Assembly: GCA_947448025.1 (NCBI GenBank)
Contig: CANFLV010000021.1
Location: 1-64,000 of the forward strand
Direction of reading: 5' to 3'
DNA length: 64,000 nt
Source: Oxalobacteraceae bacterium
GTDB lineage: Bacteria; Pseudomonadota; Gammaproteobacteria; Burkholderiales; Burkholderiaceae_D
Position numbers and translations under genes: made by a program
Shown here: one piece after another, positions 1-8,664 of the stretch
How positions within the stretch are numbered: the first letter of the stretch is position 1
How the letters are laid out: each line of letters starts with the position of its first letter
The notes under the pieces: generated by a model
Database searches by the model: none
The model's input: the letters and a program-made list of their open reading frames with translations, nothing else
What the model was told of the DNA's origin: nothing

Positions 1-368
1 ACCGGGCCAGTATCGGCAGCCGGCGCACGCTGGATAGGCGCCAGCACATTCGTCGGCGGCGTCTCGCGCGAGACAGCGGAAATCGTATTTTGTGTCACCG
101 GCTGCTGCACTGAAATTTCCGGCGGCGGCACGAATGGTGGTGGCGGCGCGGTCATTTTTGGCGGCGGTGGAGGCGGTGTTTTGTCGGGTGGTGGCGGTGG
201 CTTGATTTCTTCAATCAGCTTGGTCTCGATCGGCGCCTTGATGATTTCGACGACATTACGCGCCAGGCCACTGACGAGCGCGTACACGATGAAAATGTGT
301 AAAAGAATGACAAATGCGAGCCCGCCAAAACGTTTGCCGGGACTACGCTCTACTTCTGAAAAATCCAT
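1..368 (-). CDS. tonB: Energy transducer TonB, N-terminal part (truncated by window edge)
   Basis: The reading frame starts at 368 behind an AGGAGG ribosome site and runs off the left edge, so about 122 residues are visible. It opens with a short cytoplasmic stretch (MDFSEVERSPGKRFGG), then one hydrophobic anchor helix (LAFVILLHIFIVYALV), then a long proline-rich segment with PPPPP runs. This is the classic TonB layout: inner-membrane anchor plus periplasm-spanning Pro-rich arm. TonB carries proton-motive-force energy from ExbB-ExbD to outer-membrane receptors. The C-terminal receptor-contacting domain lies outside the window, so the family call rests on the N-terminal half only. Confidence 0.8.
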   Translation of the reverse strand, partial: MDFSEVERSPGKRFGGLAFVILLHIFIVYALVSGLARNVVEIIKAPIETKLIEEIKPPPPPDKTPPPPPPKMTAPPPPFVPPPEISVQQPVTQNTISAVSRETPPTNVLAPIQRAPAADTGP

Positions 369-455
369 GCATCGCCTCCTCACTTGTTATACGTTATCGT
401 ACAACTATAAATGAATTGAAGCAAGGGATAGGTAAACGTCCTGCGATCCAGCGTT

Positions 456-1211
456 TCAGGATTGAGCGCTGGTGATCATTTCCTGCGTGCGACGCAAGCG
501 CTCGCGGCTGTTGCTGAGGTGGGTACGCATTGCAGCACGGGCCGCCTCGGGATCCTTGCGCAAGATCGCCTGGAAAATATCATCGTGCTCGCGATTGACC
601 CGTTCAAGATAGATTGCCGGATCGTCTTGCCCGATTTGCGGCGTATTGAGGCGTGCACGTGGAATAATGGTGGCGCCCAGATAGCTGAGGAATTCAACGA
701 AATAGCGATTCCCGGTCGCCTGGGCAATCAACAGGTGGAACTGCACATCATCACTGACCGACCCGGCGCCCTGCTTGCGTTCCTTTTGCATGGCATCAAT
801 CAACACCGCCAATTCTTCTGCCTGCGCATCGGTTCTGCGGGAGGCCGCCAGCCAGGCCGCCTCAGTCTCAAGACTGATACGCAATTCCAGGATGGCCAGG
901 ACATCGCGTACTGTCACGATGGCATCACTCGGTAAGCCGAGAGTGGCGGGTGCCGGTTCCAGCACGAAGGTGCCAATGCCGTGTCGTGTCTGTACCAGCC
1001 CAGCTGCTTGCAGATGCGAAATGGCTTCGCGAACCACGGTGCGACTGACGCCGTGAATCTCCATAATGGCGGATTCCGTGGGTAGTTTTTCGCCAGGCTT
1101 CAACACCCCGTTGTGGATGCTGTGCGTGATCTGCTCAATCACGCCCTGCGCGAGATTGCGATATTTTTTTCTGGGTGCAGGCATCATGCCGCGTGGGGTG
1201 GAATCGATCAT
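456..1211 (-). CDS. FadR-type GntR family transcriptional regulator (FCD domain)
   Basis: The 251-residue protein has an N-terminal winged helix-turn-helix (about residues 15-85, with LPTESAIMEIHGVSRTVVRE and GIGTFVLEP) followed by an all-helical FCD ligand-binding domain (about 95-235, with FHLLIAQATGNR). Members of this subfamily bind metal and small organic acids and usually repress catabolic genes. No obvious target operon is adjacent, because the next rightward gene is several kilobases away, so the effector is unknown. A FadR-like half-palindrome lies about 80 bp upstream and may serve autoregulation. The first ATG is used; methionines at residues 9 and 10 are alternatives. Confidence 0.88.
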   Translation of the reverse strand: MIDSTPRGMMPAPRKKYRNLAQGVIEQITHSIHNGVLKPGEKLPTESAIMEIHGVSRTVVREAISHLQAAGLVQTRHGIGTFVLEPAPATLGLPSDAIVTVRDVLAILELRISLETEAAWLAASRRTDAQAEELAVLIDAMQKERKQGAGSVSDDVQFHLLIAQATGNRYFVEFLSYLGATIIPRARLNTPQIGQDDPAIYLERVNREHDDIFQAILRKDPEAARAAMRTHLSNSRERLRRTQEMITSAQS

Positions 1212-1290
1212 GGCAAGCGCGGACTTCCGGCAAAGTAAATGAAGAAAAGATAAGACATTCCGAGCGCGGGTAATTGTACGTTCAGGTCAA

Positions 1291-1303
1291 GTTGTATGAT
1301 AAC
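1291..1303. promoter_or_regulatory. Possible GntR/FadR-type operator
   Basis: GTTGTATGATAAC is an imperfect palindrome resembling the TTGTAT-type half-sites bound by FCD-domain GntR regulators. It sits about 80 bp upstream of the regulator gene that starts at 1211. Only the sequence resemblance and position support it. Confidence 0.3.
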
Positions 1304-1631
1304 CCTTGATACTTGGGAAGTTCACAAAATTACGGTATCCCGAGCAAAGAAGGTGACGCTTATTTTTACAGCCGTAACGACGCAGCCAAGGAGGGCTTTG
1401 ATCTGACAGCTTGCCAGATAAAACAGATTTTTATCGCCGTAAAGATCGCGCAAGGACCGATGTCCAGCGTCACAAGAAAGGCATTCCGCCAGTTGACAGC
1501 CTCCTGGCCAGCGCATGTGCCACCCAGCGCGTGGAATTGTGCAGAGCAGCCTCGCCGGCGGCAGACGCAAGGGATCAGGACTATTCCATCAATTCATCGT
1601 CGGTCTGAGCGAAATGAGGGCAAGGTGCTCG
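1304..1631. other. Noncoding stretch, nothing recognised
   Basis: Between the GntR gene and rpiA there is no convincing gene. The open frames present lack a ribosome site and have no recognisable protein family. No RNA motif was recognised. Confidence 0.5.
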
Positions 1632-1658
1632 AACAAATGCGCGCCTCAGAGGACGCGC
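1632..1658 (-). terminator. Weak terminator-like hairpin after rpiA
   Basis: On the minus strand a 7-bp GC-rich stem (GCGCGTC / GGCGCGC, loop CTCTGA) lies just past the rpiA stop and is followed by ATTTGTT. The T tract is short, so it may be only a weak terminator. Confidence 0.35.
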
Positions 1659-1664
1659 AATCGC

Positions 1665-2336
1665 TCAGAACGTAAATTTCTGCACACCCTCCGCCGTCCC
1701 CAGCAAGGCCACATCCGCACCACGCTGGGCAAACAAGCCGACGGCGACCACGCCGACGATGGCGTTGATTTGCGCCTCGAGCAGCTTCGGTTCGGCGATC
1801 TGCCAGCCATGCACATCCAGCAATTCACAGCCGTTATCGGTCAGCACCGGCTTGCCATCCTTGATGCGCAGGCGCGGCTCGCCGCCGAGCGCGATGAGAT
1901 TGCGCGCGACCACGGCACGCGCCATCGGGATTACTTCCACTGGCAGCGGAAATTTGCCGAGCAGCGGCACGAGCTTCGAGCCATCGGCAATGCAGACGAA
2001 CTTCTGCGCGACCGAGGCGACGATCTTTTCGCGCGTCAATGCCGCGCCACCGCCCTTGATCATCGCGCCCGTTGAGGTGATTTCATCGGCGCCGTCAATG
2101 TACACCGCCATGGATTCGACATCGTTAAGGTCATAGACGGTGATGCCGTGGCCGCGCAGGCGCTCGGCGGTCGCTTCGGATGACGCGACAGCGCCCTTGA
2201 TGCGGTGCTTGACCTTGCCAAGTTCTTCAATGAAAAAATTCGCGGTCGAACCGGTACCGACGCCGATGATTTCACCGTCTACGATGTAATCGATAGCGGC
2301 GCGGGCTACGGCTTGCTTGAGTTCGTCTTGGGTCAT
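1665..2336 (-). CDS. rpiA: Ribose-5-phosphate isomerase A
   Basis: The 223-residue protein has full RpiA length. It shows the phosphate-binding [15 protein letters not shown] segment near residue 26, the catalytic DGADEI motif near residue 80, and [14 protein letters not shown] around residue 94. It interconverts ribose 5-phosphate and ribulose 5-phosphate in the non-oxidative pentose phosphate pathway, in the cytoplasm. It lies near the edd-eda / zwf block but is separated from it by the hip module, so it probably has its own promoter. Confidence 0.96.
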   Translation of the reverse strand: MTQDELKQAVARAAIDYIVDGEIIGVGTGSTANFFIEELGKVKHRIKGAVASSEATAERLRGHGITVYDLNDVESMAVYIDGADEITSTGAMIKGGGAALTREKIVASVAQKFVCIADGSKLVPLLGKFPLPVEVIPMARAVVARNLIALGGEPRLRIKDGKPVLTDNGCELLDVHGWQIAEPKLLEAQINAIVGVVAVGLFAQRGADVALLGTAEGVQKFTF

Positions 2337-2437
2337 GGAGGGAATTAGAAATGAGAGGAGACGCGTATTTTACCGGCGCCCGCGCAAGTCAACAACTGAA
2401 GGACATCACGTTCAGAGCCTGACCATCGCCGCTGAAC

Positions 2438-2725
2438 TCACTTCAATTTTTCCTTGCGCAACCAGCCCACTTCGAGTCCAAAGATGCTGCCTATCTGGTT
2501 CAGGCTATTCAGTGTCGGGTTACCAGTGCCGCGCTCAAGCTCCTTGATGACCTTGACGCTGACGCCACGGTGGGCGGCAAATTCTGGCTGGGTCAGGCGC
2601 GAAAGGGCGCGCATCTCTTTGGCCGCATCGCGCAAGGAAATATCGCCGCGCTCGATGGCGTCAAACAGCGCTACGCGCCGGGCGCGCAAGGCCTCCGGAT
2701 CGGCAGGTTTTTTACGTTTATCCAT
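2438..2725 (-). CDS. HipB-like XRE/Cro helix-turn-helix antitoxin
   Basis: Starting at the ATG at 2725 this gives 95 residues (MDKRKKPADPEALRARR...). The second half is an XRE-type helix-turn-helix (SRLTQPEFAAHRGVSVKVIK, then LERGTGNPTLNSLNQIGSIF). An in-frame upstream methionine at 2836 is rejected because it would lie deep inside hipA. The start overlaps the hipA stop by 8 bp, which implies translational coupling. In HipBA systems HipB neutralises the HipA kinase and represses the operon. Here antitoxin follows toxin, the reverse of the E. coli order. Confidence 0.82.
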   Translation of the reverse strand: MDKRKKPADPEALRARRVALFDAIERGDISLRDAAKEMRALSRLTQPEFAAHRGVSVKVIKELERGTGNPTLNSLNQIGSIFGLEVGWLRKEKLK

Positions 2726-4019
2726 ATGCGCAATGCCCCTTGAGTTCGCGCAACTGCCGGCACTGTTCGGCGATGCCGGCATTGAGGTGGGAAGTGATGT
2801 CGTCATCGACGCCATTGTCGCGCATGCAGTCCGCAAGACCCGCTAATCTGAAACCAAAGGCGACCATATTTTCGCGCAGGAAGTGCTCTTCGTCTGGCAC
2901 CAACTCGAGCGCCACAATGACATCGTGCCAATTATTGAGCTCAATCCCCGTATGCGGGTGATACCAGCGCGCCGCACGGGCGATCGCTTCCGGATCCAGG
3001 TACATAGGCGCAAAATCGTACAGCGGCGTGAGCCTGACTTCGCCAGAGATGACTTGAACGGCGGTATTGCGCGCATGATTATCAGTATTCCGCATGGCCA
3101 GGTTCAAGACATCGCGCAGCAGAAATTCGAGCGTCCCGGCAGCCTTGTCGGTAAGCACACGGCGCAAGGCGCGCAAGAGCACGAACTGTGAGGGGCGCGC
3201 ATCAAAACCGACAATGCCAGCGATGGCCGCAGCACTTTCCTGATGGTGACGCAGCACCCTGCCCTGCTGCACCGTGCGGTCAAAACGGGGAATAAACAAC
3301 ATGTCATTGTGGTGCGCGAGCGGACCATGGACGAACAGGCCCATGGATTGCGCTACGCGCATGTAGGCAGCTTCATTGCGCAGGATTTTTTTATCAACTT
3401 CGGCCTTGCCGCGCGGGAGTTTGACGATACAGTGATCAGCCGCATCGGCGTCCAGAAGTGCGCCGTCAGCATGCCAGAGTCCCCTGCGGTCGCGCGTGAG
3501 CAGATATTTGGGTGCAGCGCCCTGCACACCGGTCGTGCCGGCGGCCAGCATACCGTGTACCAGCATGCGTTCGGCAAATGCATCATCGCGCGCAATGAAT
3601 TGCTCAAGCAGCAGGCCGCCAGCGGCGCGCGCCGGGTCATGCCGGCCGATGTGATGTTGATAGTAGTCGACCGCCTCGCCTATGCGCAGGCGACCAATGG
3701 GATTGAAGGCGCCAGCACAAATCAAGGCGAAGTCAGCGCCGGGACCATCTGCCAGTCCGAGCTGTCCCAGCAGATAGTTGCGCCCTGCACCTTGCGGAAT
3801 CAAATCGTAGAGAAACGCCGGCCAATACGACAATTGATGCAGGTTCGCGTCTAGCGGAAAATTCAACGAGACGGCTTGCCCATCAGCTGCGAAGGCGTAA
3901 TCGAGCGTGTATTCGAAAAAAGTGTTCGCCTTCACCCCACCGCGGGACACATCAGGGCAGGTAATGACTGCACTGTCTTGCCAGCGCTCATTGAACCAGG
4001 TCTGGATGTGGCATTCCAT
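2718..4019 (-). CDS. hipA: HipA family serine/threonine kinase toxin
   Basis: The 433-residue protein is of normal HipA length (E. coli HipA is about 440). The HipA_N region includes SYWPAFLYDLIPQGAGR. The gating loop GTTGVQGAAPKYLL matches the family's S/T-x-x-G-x-Q element, with Thr where E. coli has the autophosphorylated Ser. HCIVKLPRG supplies the nucleotide-binding Lys. NTDNHARNTAV holds the catalytic Asp and Asn, and PLYDFAP the metal-binding Asp. All kinase residues look intact, so it should be active. Characterised HipA kinases phosphorylate aminoacyl-tRNA synthetases and cause growth arrest; the target here is unknown. It forms a two-gene operon with the downstream HipB-like gene. 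Confidence 0.87.
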   Translation of the reverse strand: MECHIQTWFNERWQDSAVITCPDVSRGGVKANTFFEYTLDYAFAADGQAVSLNFPLDANLHQLSYWPAFLYDLIPQGAGRNYLLGQLGLADGPGADFALICAGAFNPIGRLRIGEAVDYYQHHIGRHDPARAAGGLLLEQFIARDDAFAERMLVHGMLAAGTTGVQGAAPKYLLTRDRRGLWHADGALLDADAADHCIVKLPRGKAEVDKKILRNEAAYMRVAQSMGLFVHGPLAHHNDMLFIPRFDRTVQQGRVLRHHQESAAAIAGIVGFDARPSQFVLLRALRRVLTDKAAGTLEFLLRDVLNLAMRNTDNHARNTAVQVISGEVRLTPLYDFAPMYLDPEAIARAARWYHPHTGIELNNWHDVIVALELVPDEEHFLRENMVAFGFRLAGLADCMRDNGVDDDITSHLNAGIAEQCRQLRELKGHCAYG

Positions 4020-4035
4020 GGTGCGGCTCCCTATA

Positions 4036-4055
4036 TAGATATTTAAAGGTATCTA
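4036..4055 (-). promoter_or_regulatory. Likely HipB operator upstream of hipA
   Basis: TAGATA-N8-TATCTA is a perfect 6-bp inverted repeat with an 8-bp spacer, 16 bp upstream of the hipA start. E. coli HipB binds TATCC-N8-GGATA, which has the same geometry. Function is inferred from position and spacing. Confidence 0.6.
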
Positions 4056-4137
4056 AATACGGTAGCAATGGCAAGCAAAAAGATACTTATAAGGACATAA
4101 CGTGATTTTTACCTGAGGCTAATACTTCAATCCTCCG

Positions 4138-4758
4138 TCACTTCAAAGCACTCGCCGCCGTCGCCAGTGCCGTGATGCGCGCCCAGTCGCCAGCCAGCAT
4201 CGCATCCTTTGGCGTGAGCCATGATCCGCCGACGCAGGCAACATTTTTCAGCGCCAGGAATTGCGGTGCCGTCTCGACGGAAATGCCGCCGGTCGGACAA
4301 AACATGATGTCACCCAATGGACCGCTGATCGCGTTCAACATGCCGACACCGCCTGCCTGCATCGCAGGAAACAGCTTCAACTGGCGAAAACCATGTTCGC
4401 GCGCAGCCATCACCTCAGACGGCGTCATCACCCCCGGCAGCAACGGCAGGCCGCTCGATTTCGCAGCCGCGATCAGGGTCGCAGTCAGTCCCGGTGATAC
4501 ACCAAAGACCGCACCGGCGTCGCGCGCGGCGACGAATTCTTCAGGGCGGGTCAGCGTGCCTACGCCGACGATCGCCTCAGGTACCTGTTCAGCGATCATG
4601 CGGATCGCTGCCAGGCCGTGGGAAGTACGCAGCGTCACTTCGAGCACGCGGATACCGCCGGCCACGAGTGCGCGCGCCAGTGGAACGGCGTGATTGATGT
4701 CGTCGATCGCGATGACCGGGATGACGGCCGAGGTGCGCATGATGTCGATAAGTTGCAT
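4138..4758 (-). CDS. eda: KDPG aldolase (2-dehydro-3-deoxy-phosphogluconate aldolase)
   Basis: The 206-residue protein has the full length of the family. It carries the catalytic Glu in RVLEVTLRT, the GVGTLTRPEEF loop and the Schiff-base Lys in RQLKLFPAMQAGG. It cleaves KDPG to pyruvate and glyceraldehyde 3-phosphate, the last step of the Entner-Doudoroff pathway. It lies 28 bp downstream of edd with its own AAGGA ribosome site, so the two genes form an operon expressed from the HexR-boxed promoter upstream of edd. Confidence 0.96.
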   Translation of the reverse strand: MQLIDIMRTSAVIPVIAIDDINHAVPLARALVAGGIRVLEVTLRTSHGLAAIRMIAEQVPEAIVGVGTLTRPEEFVAARDAGAVFGVSPGLTATLIAAAKSSGLPLLPGVMTPSEVMAAREHGFRQLKLFPAMQAGGVGMLNAISGPLGDIMFCPTGGISVETAPQFLALKNVACVGGSWLTPKDAMLAGDWARITALATAASALK

Positions 4759-4786
4759 GGTCTTGTTCCTTTGTTGTGTTGATTGA

Positions 4787-6694
4787 TTAACGGTTCAGCG
4801 CGTCTTCGTCGGATGCCGACTGGGCTTCAGGCACCGCCAATTGATTCACATGCTCTTGCGGCAGGTGCAGCGGCGCCGGCAAATCGAAAGTCGTCGCGCC
4901 CTCTTCTGCGGCACTGACGACTTTACGGAACATGGCAAACAATTCGCGTCCCATGCCGACCTGATTCGCCGATAAATCTGCGCTGGCCATACTGCGCGTA
5001 TTCCACACATCAGCCGGTACCAGCGCCTGCAAGACACCCGCCTCGGCATCAAGGCGAATCATGTCGCCATCACGTACGCGACCCAGTGGTCCATCAGCCA
5101 GCACTTCCGGTGACACATGAATCGCTGCCGGCACCTTGCCCGAGGCGCCGGACATGCGCCCGTCTGTCACCAGTGCTACACGGCGACCGGCATCCTGGAG
5201 ATTGGCCAGTGCCGGTGTCAAGGCGTGCAATTCCGGCATGCCATTGGCACGCGGCCCCTGGAAGCGTACGACCGCGACGAAGTCACGATCGAGTTCGCCC
5301 GCCTTGTAGGCTTGCATGAAGGCTTCCTGTGAATTGAAAAGAATAGCCGGTGCTTCGACGATGCGATGCTGCGGCTTGACGGCGGAGACCTTGACCACGG
5401 CGCGGCCGAGATTGCCAGCCAACAGACGCATGCCGCCATCATTGGAAAACGGCGCGTCCGCGGTGCGCAGCACCGACTCATCGGCGCTCTTTTCCGGCAC
5501 CGGCTGCCAGCGTACGCCCTCACCGTCGAGGAAGGGCTCGACACAATGCGCGCGCAAGCCGTGGCCGAGCACGGTGTTGACATCCTCATGCAAGAGTCCG
5601 GCATCGAGCAGCGTGCGAATCACGAAGCCGGTACCGCCGGCGGCATGGAAATGATTCACGTCGGCTTCACCATTCGGATAGATGCGCGCCACCAGTGGCA
5701 CGACCGACGACAGTCTGTCAAAGTCATCCCAGTCAGTCACGATGCCGGCTGCTTTGGCAATGGCGATCAGATGCAGCGTATGGTTGGTCGAGCCGCCCGT
5801 GGCGAGCAAGGCGACGATGGCATTGACGATGACTTTTTCATCGACGAGGCGACCGACCGGCATGAAGGCATTGCCTTGCGCGCTGATCGCGACAGCTTGC
5901 CTGGCTGCCGCAGCGGTCAATGCCGTGCGCAGCGGTGTGTTCGGCGTAATAAAGGCGGCGCCGGGCAAATGCAGACCCATTACTTCCATGAGCATCTGAT
6001 TACTGTTGGCCGTGCCGTAAAAGGTGCAGGTACCGGCACCATGATAGGACTGCGACTCGGCTTCGAGCAATTCTTCACGGCTGAGTTTGCCCTGTGCGTA
6101 GAGCTGGCGCACACGCGCCTTTTCGCTATTCGACATGCCGGTCGTCATCGGCCCGGCAGGAATGAACAGCGCCGGCAAATGACCGAAATGCAGCGCGCCG
6201 ATCAAGAGGCCCGGCACGATCTTGTCGCAAACACCAAGATAGACGGCGCTGTCGAACATATTGTGGGACAGCGCCACAGCTGTCGCCATGGCGATCGCGT
6301 CGCGTGAAAACAGCGACAGCTCCATGCCCGGCTGGCCTTGGGTAATGCCGTCGCACATGGCCGGCGTGGCACCGGCAAACTGCGCGACGCCGCCTACGCT
6401 ACGCACTGCATCGCGGATCACCTGCGGGAACTGTTCAAACGGCTGATGTGCCGAGAGCATGTCGTTGTAGGAAGAGACAATCGCCACTGAGGGCGCTTTT
6501 TGCTGTTTGAGCTTGAGCTTGTCATTGGCGGGAAAGGCAGCGAAGCCGTGCGCGAGATTCGTACAGCTGAGCGCGCCGCGATGGACGCCTTGCTCAAGAG
6601 CGAGATCGAGTCGGGCAAGATAAGCGCTGCGCGAGGCGGAACTACGGGCGATGATACGTTCGGTGACGGCAGAGATGATGGCTTGAACGGGCAT
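4787..6694 (-). CDS. edd: 6-phosphogluconate dehydratase
   Basis: The 635-residue protein belongs to the IlvD/Edd family. Iron-sulfur ligand cysteines sit in GVCDKIVPG and [13 protein letters not shown], and the family block [19 protein letters not shown] is present. It dehydrates 6-phosphogluconate to KDPG. The start at 6694 has an AGGA ribosome site. It is divergent from pgi across a 254-bp region that holds two HexR-like boxes, and co-transcribed with eda. Confidence 0.96.
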   Translation of the reverse strand: MPVQAIISAVTERIIARSSASRSAYLARLDLALEQGVHRGALSCTNLAHGFAAFPANDKLKLKQQKAPSVAIVSSYNDMLSAHQPFEQFPQVIRDAVRSVGGVAQFAGATPAMCDGITQGQPGMELSLFSRDAIAMATAVALSHNMFDSAVYLGVCDKIVPGLLIGALHFGHLPALFIPAGPMTTGMSNSEKARVRQLYAQGKLSREELLEAESQSYHGAGTCTFYGTANSNQMLMEVMGLHLPGAAFITPNTPLRTALTAAAARQAVAISAQGNAFMPVGRLVDEKVIVNAIVALLATGGSTNHTLHLIAIAKAAGIVTDWDDFDRLSSVVPLVARIYPNGEADVNHFHAAGGTGFVIRTLLDAGLLHEDVNTVLGHGLRAHCVEPFLDGEGVRWQPVPEKSADESVLRTADAPFSNDGGMRLLAGNLGRAVVKVSAVKPQHRIVEAPAILFNSQEAFMQAYKAGELDRDFVAVVRFQGPRANGMPELHALTPALANLQDAGRRVALVTDGRMSGASGKVPAAIHVSPEVLADGPLGRVRDGDMIRLDAEAGVLQALVPADVWNTRSMASADLSANQVGMGRELFAMFRKVVSAAEEGATTFDLPAPLHLPQEHVNQLAVPEAQSASDEDALNR

Positions 6695-6721
6695 GATTAA
6701 GTCCTGGTGCTTTTCGATAAT

Positions 6722-6736
6722 TGAAATTTTACTACA
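6722..6736 (-). promoter_or_regulatory. HexR operator-like box upstream of edd
   Basis: Read on the minus strand this is TGTAGTAAAATTTCA, close to the HexR consensus TGTARTNNNATTWCA known from gammaproteobacteria. It lies 28 bp upstream of the edd start. A HexR gene lies 3.4 kb away in the divergent operon. Confidence 0.65.
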
Positions 6737-6880
6737 AAATATTGCTGGCAGCGCAAGCAGCCTTTGCGCCCCTGTAAAAATTCGATACTCGTACAGGGCT
6801 GCCAGGGATGAAGCCGAACCTGCAGAGCGCTGAAATCAAGGCCGGGAAATTCACAAAAAACAATCTGATTGCAATTTTTT

Positions 6881-6895
6881 TGTAGTGAAATTACT
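6881..6895 (+). promoter_or_regulatory. HexR operator-like box upstream of pgi
   Basis: TGTAGTGAAATTACT matches the HexR palindrome at nearly every conserved position. It overlaps the likely -35 element of the pgi promoter, which fits repression by occlusion. Confidence 0.65.
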
Positions 6896-6912
6896 TAAAT
6901 TTAATGTATAGT
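6885..6912 (+). promoter_or_regulatory. Possible sigma70 promoter of pgi-zwf-hexR
   Basis: A -35 element GTGAAA (6885-6890) and a -10 element TATAGT (6907-6912) are separated by 16 bp. The -10 matches the consensus at five of six positions, the -35 at four. The start would be about 30 bp before the pgi ATG. Confidence 0.4.
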
Positions 6913-6948
6913 TAAATCAATTCCAACTTCGCGCAATCGCCATCGACC

Positions 6949-8589
6949 ATGAAGCCGACCGCCCTGAACCTTAGCCCCTCATTCCTCGCACTCGCGTCCC
7001 ATGCCACAGAGGCAAAAGACTGGCATATGCGCGAACTGTTTGCACAAGACCCGCAGCGCTTCGAAAAATATTCACTCGATGCCGCCGGCCTGTTCCTCGA
7101 TTTCTCCAAAAACCGCTTCAAGCAAAACACGCTCACCTTGCTGCTGGCACTGGCGCGCGAACGCGGCGTCGAAGCACAGCGCACAGCGATGTTTGCCGGC
7201 GAAAAAATCAATATCACGGAAGGCCGTGCGGTATTGCACACGGCCCTGCGCGCGCCGCATGATGCGCAGCTCCATGTCGATGGACAGGATGTAAGCGCCG
7301 ACGTTCATGCGGTGCTGGCGCAGATGCAAGGTTTTAGCGAGCGCGTGCGCAACGGCGAATGGACTGGCCATACCGGGCGCGCCATCACTGACATCGTCAA
7401 TATCGGCATCGGCGGCTCGGACCTCGGGCCGGCCATGGTCTGCGGCGCATTGCGCAGCTATCGGCACGCGCGTCTGACGATGCATTTCGTTGCCAATGTC
7501 GATGGACACGATCTTGATGCAGTGCTCGCGGCGGTCGATCCGGAAACGACGCTATTCATCGTCGCCTCCAAGACCTTTACCACGGCCGAGACCATGCTCA
7601 ATGCGCATTCGGCGCGCAGCTGGTTCTTGCGCCACGGCAGCGAAAAAGATTTAGCGCGCCATTTTGTGGCTGTCTCGACCAATACGGCAGGCGTGACCGC
7701 ATTCGGCATTGACCCTGCCAATATGTTCCGCTTCTGGGACTGGGTTGGTGGACGCTATTCGATCTGGTCCGCGATCGGCTTACCGGTGATGCTGGCGATT
7801 GGCTACGAAGGCTTCCGCGCTTTCCTCGATGGCGCGCATGGCATGGATAAACATTTCCGCACGGCTCCGCTGGAAAAAAACATGCCGGTGCTGCTGGCCT
7901 TGGTCGGTGTCTGGAATCGTAATTTCCTCGATAGCGGCTCGTTGACGATCGCGCCTTATCATCATGACTTGCGCCGCTTCGCCGCATACCTGCAGCAGCT
8001 CGACATGGAAAGCAATGGCAAGTCGGTCACGCGCGAGGGCGCACCCGTAACGGCTGCGACCGGCCCGGTCGTCTGGGGCGAGATCGGCACGAATTCCCAG
8101 CATGCGTATTTCCAGCTGCTGCATCAGGGTACCGACCTGGTGCCAGTCGATTTCATTGCCAGCCTCCAGCCTACCCACGATTTACCCGGTCACCAGGCGT
8201 CCCTGCTGGCGAATTGCTTCGCACAGTCAGAAGCCTTCATGCGCGGCAAGACCGCTGCCGAAGTGCGCGCTGAATTACAGGCACAGGCCATGCCCGCAGC
8301 GCAGATCGATGCGCTGGTGCCGCACAAGGTATTTGCCGGAAACCGGCCGAGCAATACCATCCTGCTGCCCGCACTCACGCCCTCGATGCTGGGCGCGCTG
8401 ATCGCGCTTTATGAACACAAGGTCTTCGTTCAGGGCGTCATCTGGGATATCAATAGTTACGATCAGTGGGGTGTCGAACTGGGCAAAGTACTGGCACAGT
8501 CTATCCTCGGCGAATTGCAGGGCAAGCCGGCAGGCGAGCACGACAGTTCCACACGCGGCCTGATCGCACTGGCGCGTCAGCGGCTCTGA
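6949..8589 (+). CDS. pgi: Glucose-6-phosphate isomerase
   Basis: The 546-residue protein has full Pgi length, with sugar-phosphate motifs GIGGSDLGPAMV, ASKTFTTAETMLNA, the catalytic-region LQQLDMESNGKSV and HKVFAGNRPSNTILL. It interconverts glucose 6-phosphate and fructose 6-phosphate. As the first gene before zwf and hexR it can feed fructose 6-phosphate back into the oxidative route, as in cyclic Entner-Doudoroff metabolism. That use is inferred from the gene order. Confidence 0.97.
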   Translation: MKPTALNLSPSFLALASHATEAKDWHMRELFAQDPQRFEKYSLDAAGLFLDFSKNRFKQNTLTLLLALARERGVEAQRTAMFAGEKINITEGRAVLHTALRAPHDAQLHVDGQDVSADVHAVLAQMQGFSERVRNGEWTGHTGRAITDIVNIGIGGSDLGPAMVCGALRSYRHARLTMHFVANVDGHDLDAVLAAVDPETTLFIVASKTFTTAETMLNAHSARSWFLRHGSEKDLARHFVAVSTNTAGVTAFGIDPANMFRFWDWVGGRYSIWSAIGLPVMLAIGYEGFRAFLDGAHGMDKHFRTAPLEKNMPVLLALVGVWNRNFLDSGSLTIAPYHHDLRRFAAYLQQLDMESNGKSVTREGAPVTAATGPVVWGEIGTNSQHAYFQLLHQGTDLVPVDFIASLQPTHDLPGHQASLLANCFAQSEAFMRGKTAAEVRAELQAQAMPAAQIDALVPHKVFAGNRPSNTILLPALTPSMLGALIALYEHKVFVQGVIWDINSYDQWGVELGKVLAQSILGELQGKPAGEHDSSTRGLIALARQRL

Positions 8590-8664
8590 AATATCCCCGG
8601 TCGCAGCAGCAGACGGCTTTCATTTCAACAGTTTTGACTTTTACATTCAACGAACACCATCATC

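Noticed and set aside
1313..1675. Rightward 120-codon ORF between the GntR gene and rpiA
   Set aside because: No ribosome site, no recognisable family and poor composition; it overlaps the end of rpiA.
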